A stretch of 7,996 nt of DNA from Nitrospirota bacterium (lineage in GTDB: Bacteria; Nitrospirota; Thermodesulfovibrionia; Thermodesulfovibrionales; UBA6898). The notes under the pieces are model-generated. The model was not told where the DNA came from and did no database searches. It saw only the letters and a program-made list of their open reading frames with translations. The position numbers were made by a program, and so were the translations under genes. The stretch is taken from NCBI GenBank assembly GCA_021787505.1, contig JAJYLU010000062.1, positions 1 to 7,996 on the forward strand, written 5' to 3'. This document shows positions 1-6,487 of the stretch, piece after piece. Numbering within the stretch: the stretch's first letter is position 1; every line of letters starts with the position of its first letter.

Positions 1-1
1 T

Positions 2-397
2 ACGGGTGAGCAATATAAGTGGCTCGAAAAGGTACTCCAGACTTCCAGCCAAAAACACAAATTTATTTTTGTTCACCATCCTCTATATCCCGAAAGAGGG
101 GGCGGGCATCATTACGGCGGTAGTCTCGACAAGTATCCGAAAGAAAGGAACCGTCTTCAGAGGCTTTTTGCCAAGTACGGGGTGACCATAGTCTTTACCG
201 GCCATGAACACCTTTATTTGCGGAAGGTAATAGACGGCGTGACTGAGATTATTACGGGAGGCGGCGGGGCCGCTCTCTATCCCGGGGAAAAGAAGGGAGG
301 CTTCCATCACTTCTTACTAATTACCGTGGATCTGGATAGCGTCAAAGGAGAGGTAATTGATATTAACGGAAAAGTTGAAGATAGCTTTCAGCTATAA
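2..397 (+). CDS. Calcineurin-like metallophosphoesterase, C-terminal part (5' truncated by window)
   Basis: The reading frame is open from base 2 to a TAA at 395-397 and gives 131 residues; the N-terminus lies outside the window. Two late motifs of the calcineurin-like metallophosphoesterase fold are visible. FVHHPLY at window residues 23-29 supplies a metal-binding His, and GHEHLY at residues 67-72 is the terminal GHxH motif that closes the dinuclear metal centre. A glycine-rich stretch (ITGGGGAALYPG) and a beta-strand ending (HHFLLITVDL) follow, as is usual in purple-acid-phosphatase-like members that hydrolyse phosphomonoesters or diesters. The early DxH, GDxxD and GNHE motifs would be upstream, so substrate and localisation cannot be judged. 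It converges on the leftward gene at 567-1562. Confidence 0.88.
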   Translation, partial: TGEQYKWLEKVLQTSSQKHKFIFVHHPLYPERGGGHHYGGSLDKYPKERNRLQRLFAKYGVTIVFTGHEHLYLRKVIDGVTEIITGGGGAALYPGEKKGGFHHFLLITVDLDSVKGEVIDINGKVEDSFQL

Positions 398-432
398 AAG
401 AAAACTCTTCAATTCAGCCTCATACCCGCCCC

Positions 433-459
433 TTCAGGCCTTGAATAGCCCCGCCTGAA
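433..459 (+). terminator. Weak terminator candidate after the phosphoesterase gene
   Basis: A perfect 7-bp inverted repeat, TTCAGGC at 433-439 and GCCTGAA at 453-459, encloses a 13-base loop 36 bases after the phosphoesterase stop. It is followed by a loosely T-rich run (CGTTTATTTA at 467-476) rather than a clean U-tract, so this is only a possible rho-independent terminator. Confidence 0.22.
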
Positions 460-521
460 CCCTCATCGTTTATTTACAGTAAACATCAGACCGAGCATAA
501 AAGAGTTTCTCGGTGCCTCCA

Positions 522-560
522 GCAGTGGAAGAGAGTGCGTCCAGCACCCTCTTCCACTGC
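522..560 (-). terminator. Long hairpin just downstream of the triplicate-domain gene
   Basis: GCAGTGGAAGAG (522-533) is perfectly complementary to CTCTTCCACTGC (549-560). After one A-C mismatch the stem continues for four more pairs (535-538 with 544-547) around a 5-base loop, giving 16 pairs in 39 bases. It begins 7 bases past the TGA (567-569) of the leftward gene, where a terminator or mRNA 3'-end stabiliser would sit. No U-tract follows directly on either strand, so canonical intrinsic termination is not shown. A bidirectional structure serving both convergent genes, or a dispersed palindromic repeat, are alternatives. Confidence 0.5.
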
Positions 561-566
561 AAAAGG

Positions 567-1562
567 TCAACCCTGTTTTTCAGGACAGGCTATGACAGCC
601 GGCGAGGTAAAGGCAACGCCGTCAGTAATGACCAGACCGTTTCTTTCCTGGTGAAAATTGACGGTCACCCAGTCGCCCAGTCTAATGTCATCGAAGTCTC
701 TTGGTTCACTGCCCCGCATTATTACGGTTCCCCCTCCCACGGTGAACATCCGCAGTCCGGTCGCCCCGCTGTAGTTGGCACCGTAACAATATGAAGGGTC
801 CAGGGTGAGAGTCCTTGATTCCCTGTCAAGGGCAACAACCTTTCCAGGGATAGTGAACATCTGGGACGTTACTCCCACATAAGGGGCCGGCGGAGCTGTG
901 ATCACGATATCCTCAGCTTCAGCAAGCCCGTTGCTTTCCTGGTAAAAGGTTACGGAGACCCAGTCGCCTACCCTGATATCATTTAGGCTCCTCGGCTGAT
1001 CGCCCATCATCACTACGATATTCCGGTCCAATGTAAATACACGAACCGCCTTTGCGCCGCCGTAGCTGGGCCCATAATAATAGGAGGAGTCCACCGTCAG
1101 CGTTCCGGCATCTCTGTCAATAGATACCACTCTTCCGGGGACCGAAAACGTTTGAGACGCCGCCTCCGCATAGGCAACTGGAGGAGTGGTGATGGCTACT
1201 GCACCGGCCAGAACAAGTCCGTTGCCTTTTTCCTCGTAGCTGACAGTCACCCAATCGCCTACTCTGATATCCCTGAAGTTCAGCTGCTCACTGCCCTTCA
1301 ACACTTTTGCGTCGTGCTTGAGAGCGAACGTATTTATCTTGTCTGCTCCGCCGTTATACGAGAGTGCATAATCAGGTCCGTAATAGGCGGCGACACTCAT
1401 AGTACGTCTGGATGTGTCAATCGCAATAACTTTTCCGGTAAGAGAGAAAGCCTGGGCGCTGGTCGCTGTCGCAAGGGAGATCACAAAGACAGCCGCCAAA
1501 AGCATCGCCAGAAATTTCAGCGTCTTAGCCGTGTTAGTTGTTATTTTGTCTGTTGGAAACAT
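567..1562 (-). CDS. Secreted protein with three tandem beta-rich domains (DUF5666-like), unknown function
   Basis: A 331-residue protein. A Lys-containing N-terminus (KTLKFLAM) and hydrophobic stretch end in SAQA-F, giving a likely signal peptide cut after Ala38, so it should be periplasmic or extracellular. The rest is three copies of one domain at about residues 39-128, 139-225 and 236-321. Each begins F(S/T)-x-x-G-(K/R)-V and carries a short D-R-x-x-x-T-(L/M) strand pair and an aromatic Tyr-Gly patch (YYGPDY, YYYGPSY, YCYGANY). Each then has the core I-R-(V/L)-G-D-W-V at residues 99, 196 and 293, and ends with the NGL turn and a T-x-P linker. This resembles small OB/beta-barrel repeats such as DUF5666, but the family assignment is by eye. 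The start is secure: AAGGAGG (complement at 1571-1577) sits 8 bases before the ATG. It has a candidate promoter of its own and may not depend on the ABC gene upstream. Function is unknown; binding of a ligand, cell wall or another protein is conceivable. Confidence 0.9.
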   Translation of the reverse strand: MFPTDKITTNTAKTLKFLAMLLAAVFVISLATATSAQAFSLTGKVIAIDTSRRTMSVAAYYGPDYALSYNGGADKINTFALKHDAKVLKGSEQLNFRDIRVGDWVTVSYEEKGNGLVLAGAVAITTPPVAYAEAASQTFSVPGRVVSIDRDAGTLTVDSSYYYGPSYGGAKAVRVFTLDRNIVVMMGDQPRSLNDIRVGDWVSVTFYQESNGLAEAEDIVITAPPAPYVGVTSQMFTIPGKVVALDRESRTLTLDPSYCYGANYSGATGLRMFTVGGGTVIMRGSEPRDFDDIRLGDWVTVNFHQERNGLVITDGVAFTSPAVIACPEKQG

Positions 1563-1609
1563 GTTCTGTACCTCCTTTTCTTCTTTTTAACTTCTCTTTC
1601 TTGAACAAA

Positions 1610-1663
1610 AGTTGCAACTCACCTTTTGATTCCATCATATAAGTTGTTGCACATACACGCAAC
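1610..1663. promoter_or_regulatory. GTTGC/GCAAC inverted motifs, possible operator
   Basis: AGTTGCAACT at 1610-1619 is a perfect 10-bp palindrome. The same half-site recurs as GTTGC (1646-1650) facing GCAAC (1659-1663) with an 8-base spacer. The second pair overlaps the -35 and spacer of the candidate promoter, and the palindrome lies just downstream of the -10. This placement suits a dimeric regulator, but short motifs like these can arise by chance and no regulator is encoded nearby. Confidence 0.25.
1634..1662 (-). promoter_or_regulatory. Candidate sigma70-type promoter of the triplicate-domain gene
   Basis: On the minus strand, TATGAT (complement at 1634-1639, one mismatch to TATAAT) lies 17 bases from TTGCGT (complement at 1657-1662, a 3/6 match to TTGACA). 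It is about 70 bases upstream of the ATG at 1562. The -35 half is weak. It lies in the 256-base gap 1563-1818, in which no convincing gene is visible, and is overlapped by GTTGC/GCAAC motifs that could be an operator. Confidence 0.4.
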
Positions 1664-1818
1664 CTGGAGACGAATGGTCTTGGGCCGATTTTAAAATGGG
1701 ATAACTCGCTGGAGCCAATCATCACGATTATTCTTTAAAGATTTGCATTTTTCACATCCTTTTATTGATTCTCTTCTGCTACCAATTACAGTAAAGCTGC
1801 CGGCTGCGCTATCCGCCC

Positions 1819-3642
1819 CTATGGTTCCGCTCTTTGGAGATTGTAGAGTTGGCGATACTGGCTATTCCGGGCTAATAGTTGTTCATGCGTTCCTTGCCCT
1901 GTTATCCGCCCCTCTTCTATCATCAGGATGAGATCCGCCCTCATAATGGTCGAAAAATTATGGGCTATGATAAAGCTCGTCTTCCCCTCCATAAGACGCC
2001 CCAGTGTCTCGTTCAGTCTTGCTTCTGTTGCCGCATCCAGTCCTGTGACCGGTTCATCGAGTATGAAAATCGGAGCATTCTTCAAGATTGCGCGGGCCAA
2101 TACTATTCGCTGTCTCTGTCCGCCTGAAAGATTAGCCCCGCCCTCTTTGATAAACGTGTCGTATCCATTGGAAAGCCTGCTAATGAAATCATGGGCCTGC
2201 GCTGCACTTGCAGCGTTCACGATATCTTCAATGCTTGCGTCCGGCCTGCCGTATTCAATATTTTCACGAATAGTCCTGTGAAAAAGCATAGGTTCCTGAA
2301 GGACCACACTTATCTGTTCACGGAGGGATTTGAGAGTATATCGGCGAATGTCCTCCCCATCGATCAGAATTCGGCCTTTCACCGGGTCATAAAATCTAAG
2401 AAGCAGATTCACGATGGTGGATTTCCCTGTGCCGCTGGACCCGATCAATGCAACCGTCTCCCCGGGAGTTGCCCTGAAAGAAAGGTCTTGTAGGACCGGC
2501 TGTCCTTGCTCATAGGCAAACGCAACATTTTCAAAAACGACATCGCCTTTGAAGGGAGGTGCTTCTGCAGCGTCGGGTGCATCCGTTACTATGACTTTGG
2601 TTTCCAATATTTCCGCAACCCTTTCTCCGCACACAAGCGAACTGCTGAAGTTTATTATTAATTCTGAAAGCCCTCCCACCGGCTTATAGAGGTCCCGGAG
2701 GTAGGATACGAACACTATAAGGTCGCCGGGGGTTATAAAACCCGCAAGTGCCCTTCTTGCCCCGAGATACACAACTATCGCCGTCCCGACAGCAATGATC
2801 ACTTCAACTACTCTTCCAAAGCCTTTGCTGACCCTCACTCTTTGCAAGGCCGCATCCAGGCTCTCTTCGCTTTCTTCGGCGAACCGCTTCTTTTCCTGCT
2901 CCTCGCGGGCAAATGCCTTCACGACATCTTTGGATGTCACGGTTTCCTGAACAAGAGTTGCAACTTCGCTCTCTTTGGCCCTTTTTTCACGCGTCAGTTC
3001 AGCAACCTTTGCGGAAAAATAGAATGATATCAAGTACAGGGGAGGTGCTACTGCAAGTGCCGACAGCGTCAACTGCCAATCCATCAGGAACATGGTTATG
3101 CCGATGCCGGCAAAGGTGAAAAAATAATTCACAAAAGTCTGGATGTGTTGTGTCAGCATAAGTTTCAGGGAATCGATGTCCGAAGTCAGCCGGACAACAA
3201 GATCGGCCGACCCGCCAGTCCTGTGCGCAAGCATTTGAAGATGCCCGAAAACCCTCTGCCGGATATCGTTAACTGCTCTTTCGCCCCCGTCCTCCATGAA
3301 ATATTTGCGAGTGAAGGTAAAAAGACCTTCCAGAAGAAATATCCCTACTATAGCGACACATAAGAGGGCCAACAGGGTCATCTTGTCCTTGCCGGCAAAA
3401 GAACTGACAAACTCAATCCGATGCGGCATCGGCTTGTTCAAAAGAATATAGTCGAAGATAATTTTGAGGGGCCACGGCTTGAGCAGATTCATGAGCATGG
3501 CGGCGAAAAGAGCAAGATACGCGAGGGAGAACCGCTTCCAATACTTTCTTAAATGGGGACTGAAGCTCGTATAAACCCTGCCTATACCCCTCAGTTTGAT
3601 GCCTTCAGGAAAGTAGGCGCCTTCCTCGATCTTTGAGAGCAT
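1819..3642 (-). CDS. ABC exporter half-transporter (MsbA-like, fused TMD-NBD)
   Basis: A complete 607-residue ABC exporter with the usual order and length for the MsbA/LmrA-type family, expected to work as a homodimer in the inner membrane. Residues ~30-335 form the six-helix transmembrane domain, with hydrophobic segments near 38-68, 88-110, 168-210 and 279-330. Residues ~366-600 are the ATPase. Motifs are intact: Walker A GSSGTGKST (401-409), Q-loop Gln449, signature LSGGQRQR (505-512), Walker B IFILDEP with catalytic Glu530, and switch His561. The ATG at 3642 was chosen although the frame opens 177 bases further up. The extra residues are low-complexity shadow of the upstream gene, whereas the ATG comes one base after that gene's TAG. 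No Shine-Dalgarno is seen before it, so translation probably depends on coupling to the PHP-kinase gene. The substrate (lipid, glycolipid, peptide or drug) cannot be inferred. Confidence 0.95.
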   Translation of the reverse strand: MLSKIEEGAYFPEGIKLRGIGRVYTSFSPHLRKYWKRFSLAYLALFAAMLMNLLKPWPLKIIFDYILLNKPMPHRIEFVSSFAGKDKMTLLALLCVAIVGIFLLEGLFTFTRKYFMEDGGERAVNDIRQRVFGHLQMLAHRTGGSADLVVRLTSDIDSLKLMLTQHIQTFVNYFFTFAGIGITMFLMDWQLTLSALAVAPPLYLISFYFSAKVAELTREKRAKESEVATLVQETVTSKDVVKAFAREEQEKKRFAEESEESLDAALQRVRVSKGFGRVVEVIIAVGTAIVVYLGARRALAGFITPGDLIVFVSYLRDLYKPVGGLSELIINFSSSLVCGERVAEILETKVIVTDAPDAAEAPPFKGDVVFENVAFAYEQGQPVLQDLSFRATPGETVALIGSSGTGKSTIVNLLLRFYDPVKGRILIDGEDIRRYTLKSLREQISVVLQEPMLFHRTIRENIEYGRPDASIEDIVNAASAAQAHDFISRLSNGYDTFIKEGGANLSGGQRQRIVLARAILKNAPIFILDEPVTGLDAATEARLNETLGRLMEGKTSFIIAHNFSTIMRADLILMIEEGRITGQGTHEQLLARNSQYRQLYNLQRAEP

Positions 3643-3643
3643 A

Positions 3644-5164
3644 CTATTTCTGAGTGGAAACACGGGCCAGATGATGCTCTGCTTCCACCAGCACCCTCCA
3701 GAGGTTTTCGCTCTCGCCCAGTTTAAGTTTGATGAGATAATAGCCGATGCTGAGACTGGTACGGGCCCTGAAGACTTCAATCTGCCGGAAAAAATCGTCG
3801 TCCGCCTGTTCAGCCTCATTCAGATATTTCTGAAGAAAAACAGCTTCGCTGACTTTGTTATGGACCTCCTGCATGCCGTAAAACTGGTTCCGGAACTGGG
3901 CGAGAAATGTGCCCACATCGAAGGCGGGCGGCATAGTATAGGAACTGCCGAAATCGATAGCAGCAACAAACCGGGACGAGGGTTCATCGGAATCCTGTCC
4001 GATAAAGATATTCTTTGGATGGTAATCTCCGTGCCCCTGCACCAGTTTCTCCGGGTGTTTACAGTATAGGGACGTTTCGAACTCGAAGACGCTGTCCATA
4101 ATCTCCTGTGCCTTCCTGGTATGGGGATGACCGGTCTTGTAAAAGGCCGAGAGATATAGTTCGAGCCGCCGACGTTCGTCCGAGAAAAACTCTTCGGGAG
4201 GCGCAATCTGCAATCTGCAGTTGTGAAGGCGGGCCAGCCACTGGGCCGCCATTTCGAGACAATCCATTGCCTCCTGTGGCTCCGCCGCGACCAGTTTGTC
4301 GAAGAGGGTCCTGCCCTTGATTCCCTCCTCAATAGTCGTAAGGCTTTCCTCGTCATTACCGAGCGGCTTCGGGACACGAAATCTCCCTCTCTCAAACCCA
4401 TGACGGCGGATCTCATTCATTATTTCCGACCTGCGTGCTGCCGAACGCCAGGTCGCGAAATCTCTGTGTTTCTTGATCACGTATCTTTCCCTGATATCGC
4501 CGCGCTTGCCGGTTCCGATTGTGATTTCCGTTACCTGGGTGCTGCTCGAGCCCGATCGCGGAATTTCGCTAAAAAAAGGACGGCAGCGACCTGCCCTGAT
4601 TTCATGGGCCAGTTCCGCCATATTGGAGACAGGATGATCAAAAATTGTGGGATAAAGTCCGGCGTAACTTAATGCATGCGTATCCGTCCCGGCAATAGCA
4701 TTGAACTTAAGATTATGCCAGTCACGGAGCCCGCGGCTGCTTTCGGCCACTGTATGATTCGAACTGAATATTTCGATGCCGTCGATAAGGGGATGAAACA
4801 GCCTGTCGCGGGTAGGGACATTTTCGTGCCGATAGGGATGTGCCCAGATGATTGCCGCATCTGGAAATTTTTTGCGAATATTCTCCACGGGAGTGCCGCT
4901 TTCTATTGAAACATCGGCACCGTACACGAGAACGTCACCAAGTTCCGGGGTAGTCACTTCCTGGCCGGACAGGATCAGGTAGTGATCGGGCACTTTGAGC
5001 CTTGCCCTTAATTCCTTAATCTCCCCCTGCGGCCAAAGGTAATGATGGTCGGTGAATATCGTACCCTGCAGGCCGATGTCAAAATTGTGCTGCGCGACAT
5101 CAGAGGCACCTACATGACTGCAGCCGGAATGCTCGGCAGTGTGACAATGCATTTCAAGAATCAT
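3644..5164 (-). CDS. PHP phosphoesterase domain fused to APH-fold phosphotransferase domain
   Basis: A 506-residue two-domain protein. Residues 1-~200 are a compact PHP (polymerase and histidinol phosphatase) domain. It has HCH (6-8), TDHH (38-41), GQE with Glu69, AHPYRH (His109), SSNH (His137) and GTDTH (159-163, Asp161 and His163), so the full metal-ligand set looks intact. Residues ~225-450 resemble the aminoglycoside/choline-kinase (APH) fold. A Lys pair (231-232) lies on the likely N-lobe nucleotide strand. The catalytic loop is QGHGDYHPKNIFI with Asp380 and Asn385, and the metal-binding loop is AAIDFG with Asp404. The C-terminus is helical. Predicted activities are ATP-dependent phosphorylation of a small hydroxylated molecule and metal-dependent phosphate-ester hydrolysis. 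The protein has no signal peptide and should be cytoplasmic. The ATG at 5164 directly precedes the first metal ligands; the frame stays open to a TTG at 5281, but those residues look non-coding. No clear Shine-Dalgarno precedes the ATG. Aminoglycoside resistance is not implied. Confidence 0.9.
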   Translation of the reverse strand: MILEMHCHTAEHSGCSHVGASDVAQHNFDIGLQGTIFTDHHYLWPQGEIKELRARLKVPDHYLILSGQEVTTPELGDVLVYGADVSIESGTPVENIRKKFPDAAIIWAHPYRHENVPTRDRLFHPLIDGIEIFSSNHTVAESSRGLRDWHNLKFNAIAGTDTHALSYAGLYPTIFDHPVSNMAELAHEIRAGRCRPFFSEIPRSGSSSTQVTEITIGTGKRGDIRERYVIKKHRDFATWRSAARRSEIMNEIRRHGFERGRFRVPKPLGNDEESLTTIEEGIKGRTLFDKLVAAEPQEAMDCLEMAAQWLARLHNCRLQIAPPEEFFSDERRRLELYLSAFYKTGHPHTRKAQEIMDSVFEFETSLYCKHPEKLVQGHGDYHPKNIFIGQDSDEPSSRFVAAIDFGSSYTMPPAFDVGTFLAQFRNQFYGMQEVHNKVSEAVFLQKYLNEAEQADDDFFRQIEVFRARTSLSIGYYLIKLKLGESENLWRVLVEAEHHLARVSTQK

Positions 5165-5299
5165 AATAATTCTGCACCACGAAGTACTACGTGTCTCCCA
5201 TCGCTGACCGCGCTTACCGGCACCTTCATAAGGTACTCGGCAATACTGATATGACTGAAGACTTAACAAAGCCCTCAGCAAAGAACCACAAGGCGTTCC

Positions 5300-5740
5300 T
5301 TATTTTTCAAAATGGGACCGTACTTTATTGTATGACTCCTCAAGCTCGTCTTCGGCGGCCTGTATCTTTTGTTTTGCCTTCTCCCATTTCGACCTGCTTT
5401 TTGCTTCGAGTCCCTTCATCTCCTTCTTCAGCGCGTGGCGCTTCTTTTTCAATTTCTGCATGTCCTCTTTCATCTCTGCCCGCGCCTTTGCGCTCAGCTC
5501 CTTTGCCTTCGCCTCCAGATCGTCTATCTTTTTGTCCATCTCATCAAGTCTCGCCCTGGTCTTTCTCTTGAATTCCTCCCTCTCTTCGGAAAACTTTTCC
5601 TTTGTGGACATACCTCCTGACTCTTCCTTCACTGAAGCCTTCCCTTCTTCTCCACCTACACTTCTCGCGGGCCAGCTCAATAGAAGTACCATGAGAAAAG
5701 AACAGCAGGTGACGACAGGTATAATTTCGCTCCTCTTCAT
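5300..5740 (-). CDS. Small secreted coiled-coil protein, unknown function
   Basis: A 146-residue protein. The N-terminus has MKRSE followed by a hydrophobic core (residues 6-22) and WPARS, consistent with a signal peptide cut near residue 27 or with an uncleaved membrane anchor. Residues ~44-140 are extremely rich in Lys, Glu, Arg and Ala with heptad-like Leu, Ile and Met spacing (e.g. MDKKIDDLEAKAKEL at 68-82), predicting one long coiled coil in the periplasm. The ATG at 5740 is firmly placed by AAGGAGG five bases upstream; an in-frame ATG 39 bases further up lies beyond this ribosome site and is rejected. It heads the leftward block, but 135 bases separate it from the PHP-kinase gene, so a shared operon is only possible. 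Low-complexity composition makes homology claims unreliable. Confidence 0.85.
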   Translation of the reverse strand: MKRSEIIPVVTCCSFLMVLLLSWPARSVGGEEGKASVKEESGGMSTKEKFSEEREEFKRKTRARLDEMDKKIDDLEAKAKELSAKARAEMKEDMQKLKKKRHALKKEMKGLEAKSRSKWEKAKQKIQAAEDELEESYNKVRSHFEK

Positions 5741-5784
5741 CTGATCCTCCTTACAGATTATTAATAGCATTAACTTCAATTTCC

Positions 5785-5812
5785 ATTATGGCAAAATGGT
5801 GACCAAATGCAA
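5785..5812 (-). promoter_or_regulatory. Candidate promoter for the leftward coiled-coil gene
   Basis: On the minus strand, CATAAT (complement at 5785-5790, 5/6 match to the -10 consensus) is 16 bases from TTGCAT (complement at 5807-5812, weak -35). It lies 45 bases upstream of the ATG at 5740. A short palindrome, TTAAT-AGC-ATTAA (5761-5773), falls in the presumed leader. Confidence 0.33.
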
Positions 5813-5842
5813 GACGAAGCAAAAAGCGAACATATCGCTCAG

Positions 5843-5870
5843 TTGACAAAGAAGAACGGCATGATAGTAT
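5843..5870 (+). promoter_or_regulatory. Candidate promoter for the cytochrome-metal transporter cluster
   Basis: A perfect -35 hexamer TTGACA (5843-5848) is followed after 16 bases by TAGTAT (5865-5870, 4/6 match to TATAAT). It lies ~90 bases upstream of the cytochrome ATG. It is back to back with the candidate leftward promoter, which fits a divergent control region. The -10 is imperfect, so the exact start is uncertain. Confidence 0.4.
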
Positions 5871-5958
5871 TTGCCTATACGTTGCTCTGCATAAATGTTT
5901 TCGTAAGATACCCTGTAGCACAAACATGGAATGGGAATTCGATGAAAGGAGAAAGAAA

Positions 5959-6285
5959 ATGGGGAAGACTTTTATATTGCTCGGCGCTCTTGCAATTGCA
6001 GTTCTCGCATCTGGGACGGCCTGTAATGAAAAAGAAGAGGCGAAAAAGGGTGAGCCCCTTTTTAAACAGCATTGTTCTCCCTGTCATGCCGACGGCGGCA
6101 ACAGTGTCAATCTCCAGAAAACCCTTCACAAGAAGGACCTGGAGGCAAATGGCGTGAAAACGGCGTCGGATATCATTGGCAAGATGAGGAATCCGGGACC
6201 AGGCATGAGACAATTCGATGAAAAAACGATTCCTGACAAGGAGGCAAAGGAGATAGCGGAATATATTTTGACGACGTTTAACTAA
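5959..6285 (+). CDS. Small mono-haem cytochrome c with lipoprotein-like leader
   Basis: A 108-residue protein of the cytochrome c551/c552/c6 size class, acting as a one-electron carrier outside the inner membrane. Residues 1-21 form a hydrophobic export signal ending in SGTAC. Cys22 could be lipidated, but the lipobox lacks the usual Leu at -3, so plain signal-peptidase cleavage is also possible. The haem-attachment motif CSPCH is at 39-43 (Cys39, Cys42, axial His43). Met83 in PGPGMRQF is the likely sixth ligand (Met76 the alternative), followed by the typical C-terminal helix (EAKEIAEYILTTF). The ATG at 5959 is chosen because AAGGAG lies seven to eight bases upstream and the signal peptide begins there; the in-frame ATG 33 bases earlier overlaps the ribosome site. 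It is the first gene of a rightward cluster with a small membrane protein and a metal transporter. Confidence 0.93.
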   Translation: MGKTFILLGALAIAVLASGTACNEKEEAKKGEPLFKQHCSPCHADGGNSVNLQKTLHKKDLEANGVKTASDIIGKMRNPGPGMRQFDEKTIPDKEAKEIAEYILTTFN

Positions 6286-6337
6286 GCTATTTGGTCTATT
6301 TGCAGTCAAAGGACAAGTTAAGCAAAAGGAGAATGAC

Positions 6338-6487
6338 ATGCTGTGGACGATCTTTGTGATTCTCATGATCATGTGGCTTCTGGGCTTAGTCAGCGGGTAT
6401 ACGATCGGTGGATTTATACATATCCTGCTGGTCATCGCGATTGTCGTTGTGTTGATTAGAATCATCCAGGGACGAAATCCTTTATAA
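6338..6487 (+). CDS. Lmo0937/DUF5670-type small membrane protein
   Basis: A 49-residue protein beginning MLWTIFVILMIMWLLG, then a polar turn SGYTIGGFIH, a second hydrophobic helix (ILLVIAIVVVLIRII) and a QGRNPL tail. The two-helix hairpin, the G-x-x-x-G-G-F-I-H turn and the basic end closely match what I recall of the Lmo0937 (DUF5670) family, which is widespread and has no established function. AAGGAG at 6326-6331 lies six bases before the ATG. The stop codon is immediately followed by the ATG of the metal transporter, so the two are probably co-translated. It lies 52 bases after the cytochrome gene with no terminator visible between them. Confidence 0.9.
   Translation: MLWTIFVILMIMWLLGLVSGYTIGGFIHILLVIAIVVVLIRIIQGRNPL

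Noticed and set aside
1534..1725. Leftward 63-codon frame upstream of the triplicate-domain gene
   Set aside because: It overlaps the start of that gene and its ribosome site, and spans the candidate promoter; no ribosome site of its own was seen.
3643..3819. N-terminal extension of the ABC exporter frame up to 3819
   Set aside because: The extra 59 residues overlap the well-supported PHP-kinase gene in another frame and look unlike an exporter N-terminus; the ATG at 3642 right after the upstream stop fits better.
3671..4416. Long open frames on both strands across the kinase domain
   Set aside because: They are antisense or out-of-frame shadows of the PHP-kinase gene, with no recognisable domain or ribosome site.
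3644..4500. Aminoglycoside-resistance gene interpretation of the APH-fold domain
   Set aside because: The HGDxHxxN and DFG motifs define a broad kinase fold shared with choline, homoserine and many unknown kinases; fusion to PHP and the exporter context do not indicate drug resistance.
5165..5281. N-terminal extension of the PHP-kinase frame to a TTG at 5281
   Set aside because: The added 39 residues show no domain character and no good ribosome site; PHP domains normally begin with the first His-x-His strand, which matches the ATG at 5164.
5926..5958. Earlier ATG for the cytochrome gene
   Set aside because: It would put the AAGGAG ribosome site inside the coding region and add charged residues before the signal peptide.
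5807..6157. Rightward open frame through the divergent promoter region into the cytochrome gene
   Set aside because: It overlaps the cytochrome in another frame, contains the candidate promoter, and its product is basic and featureless.
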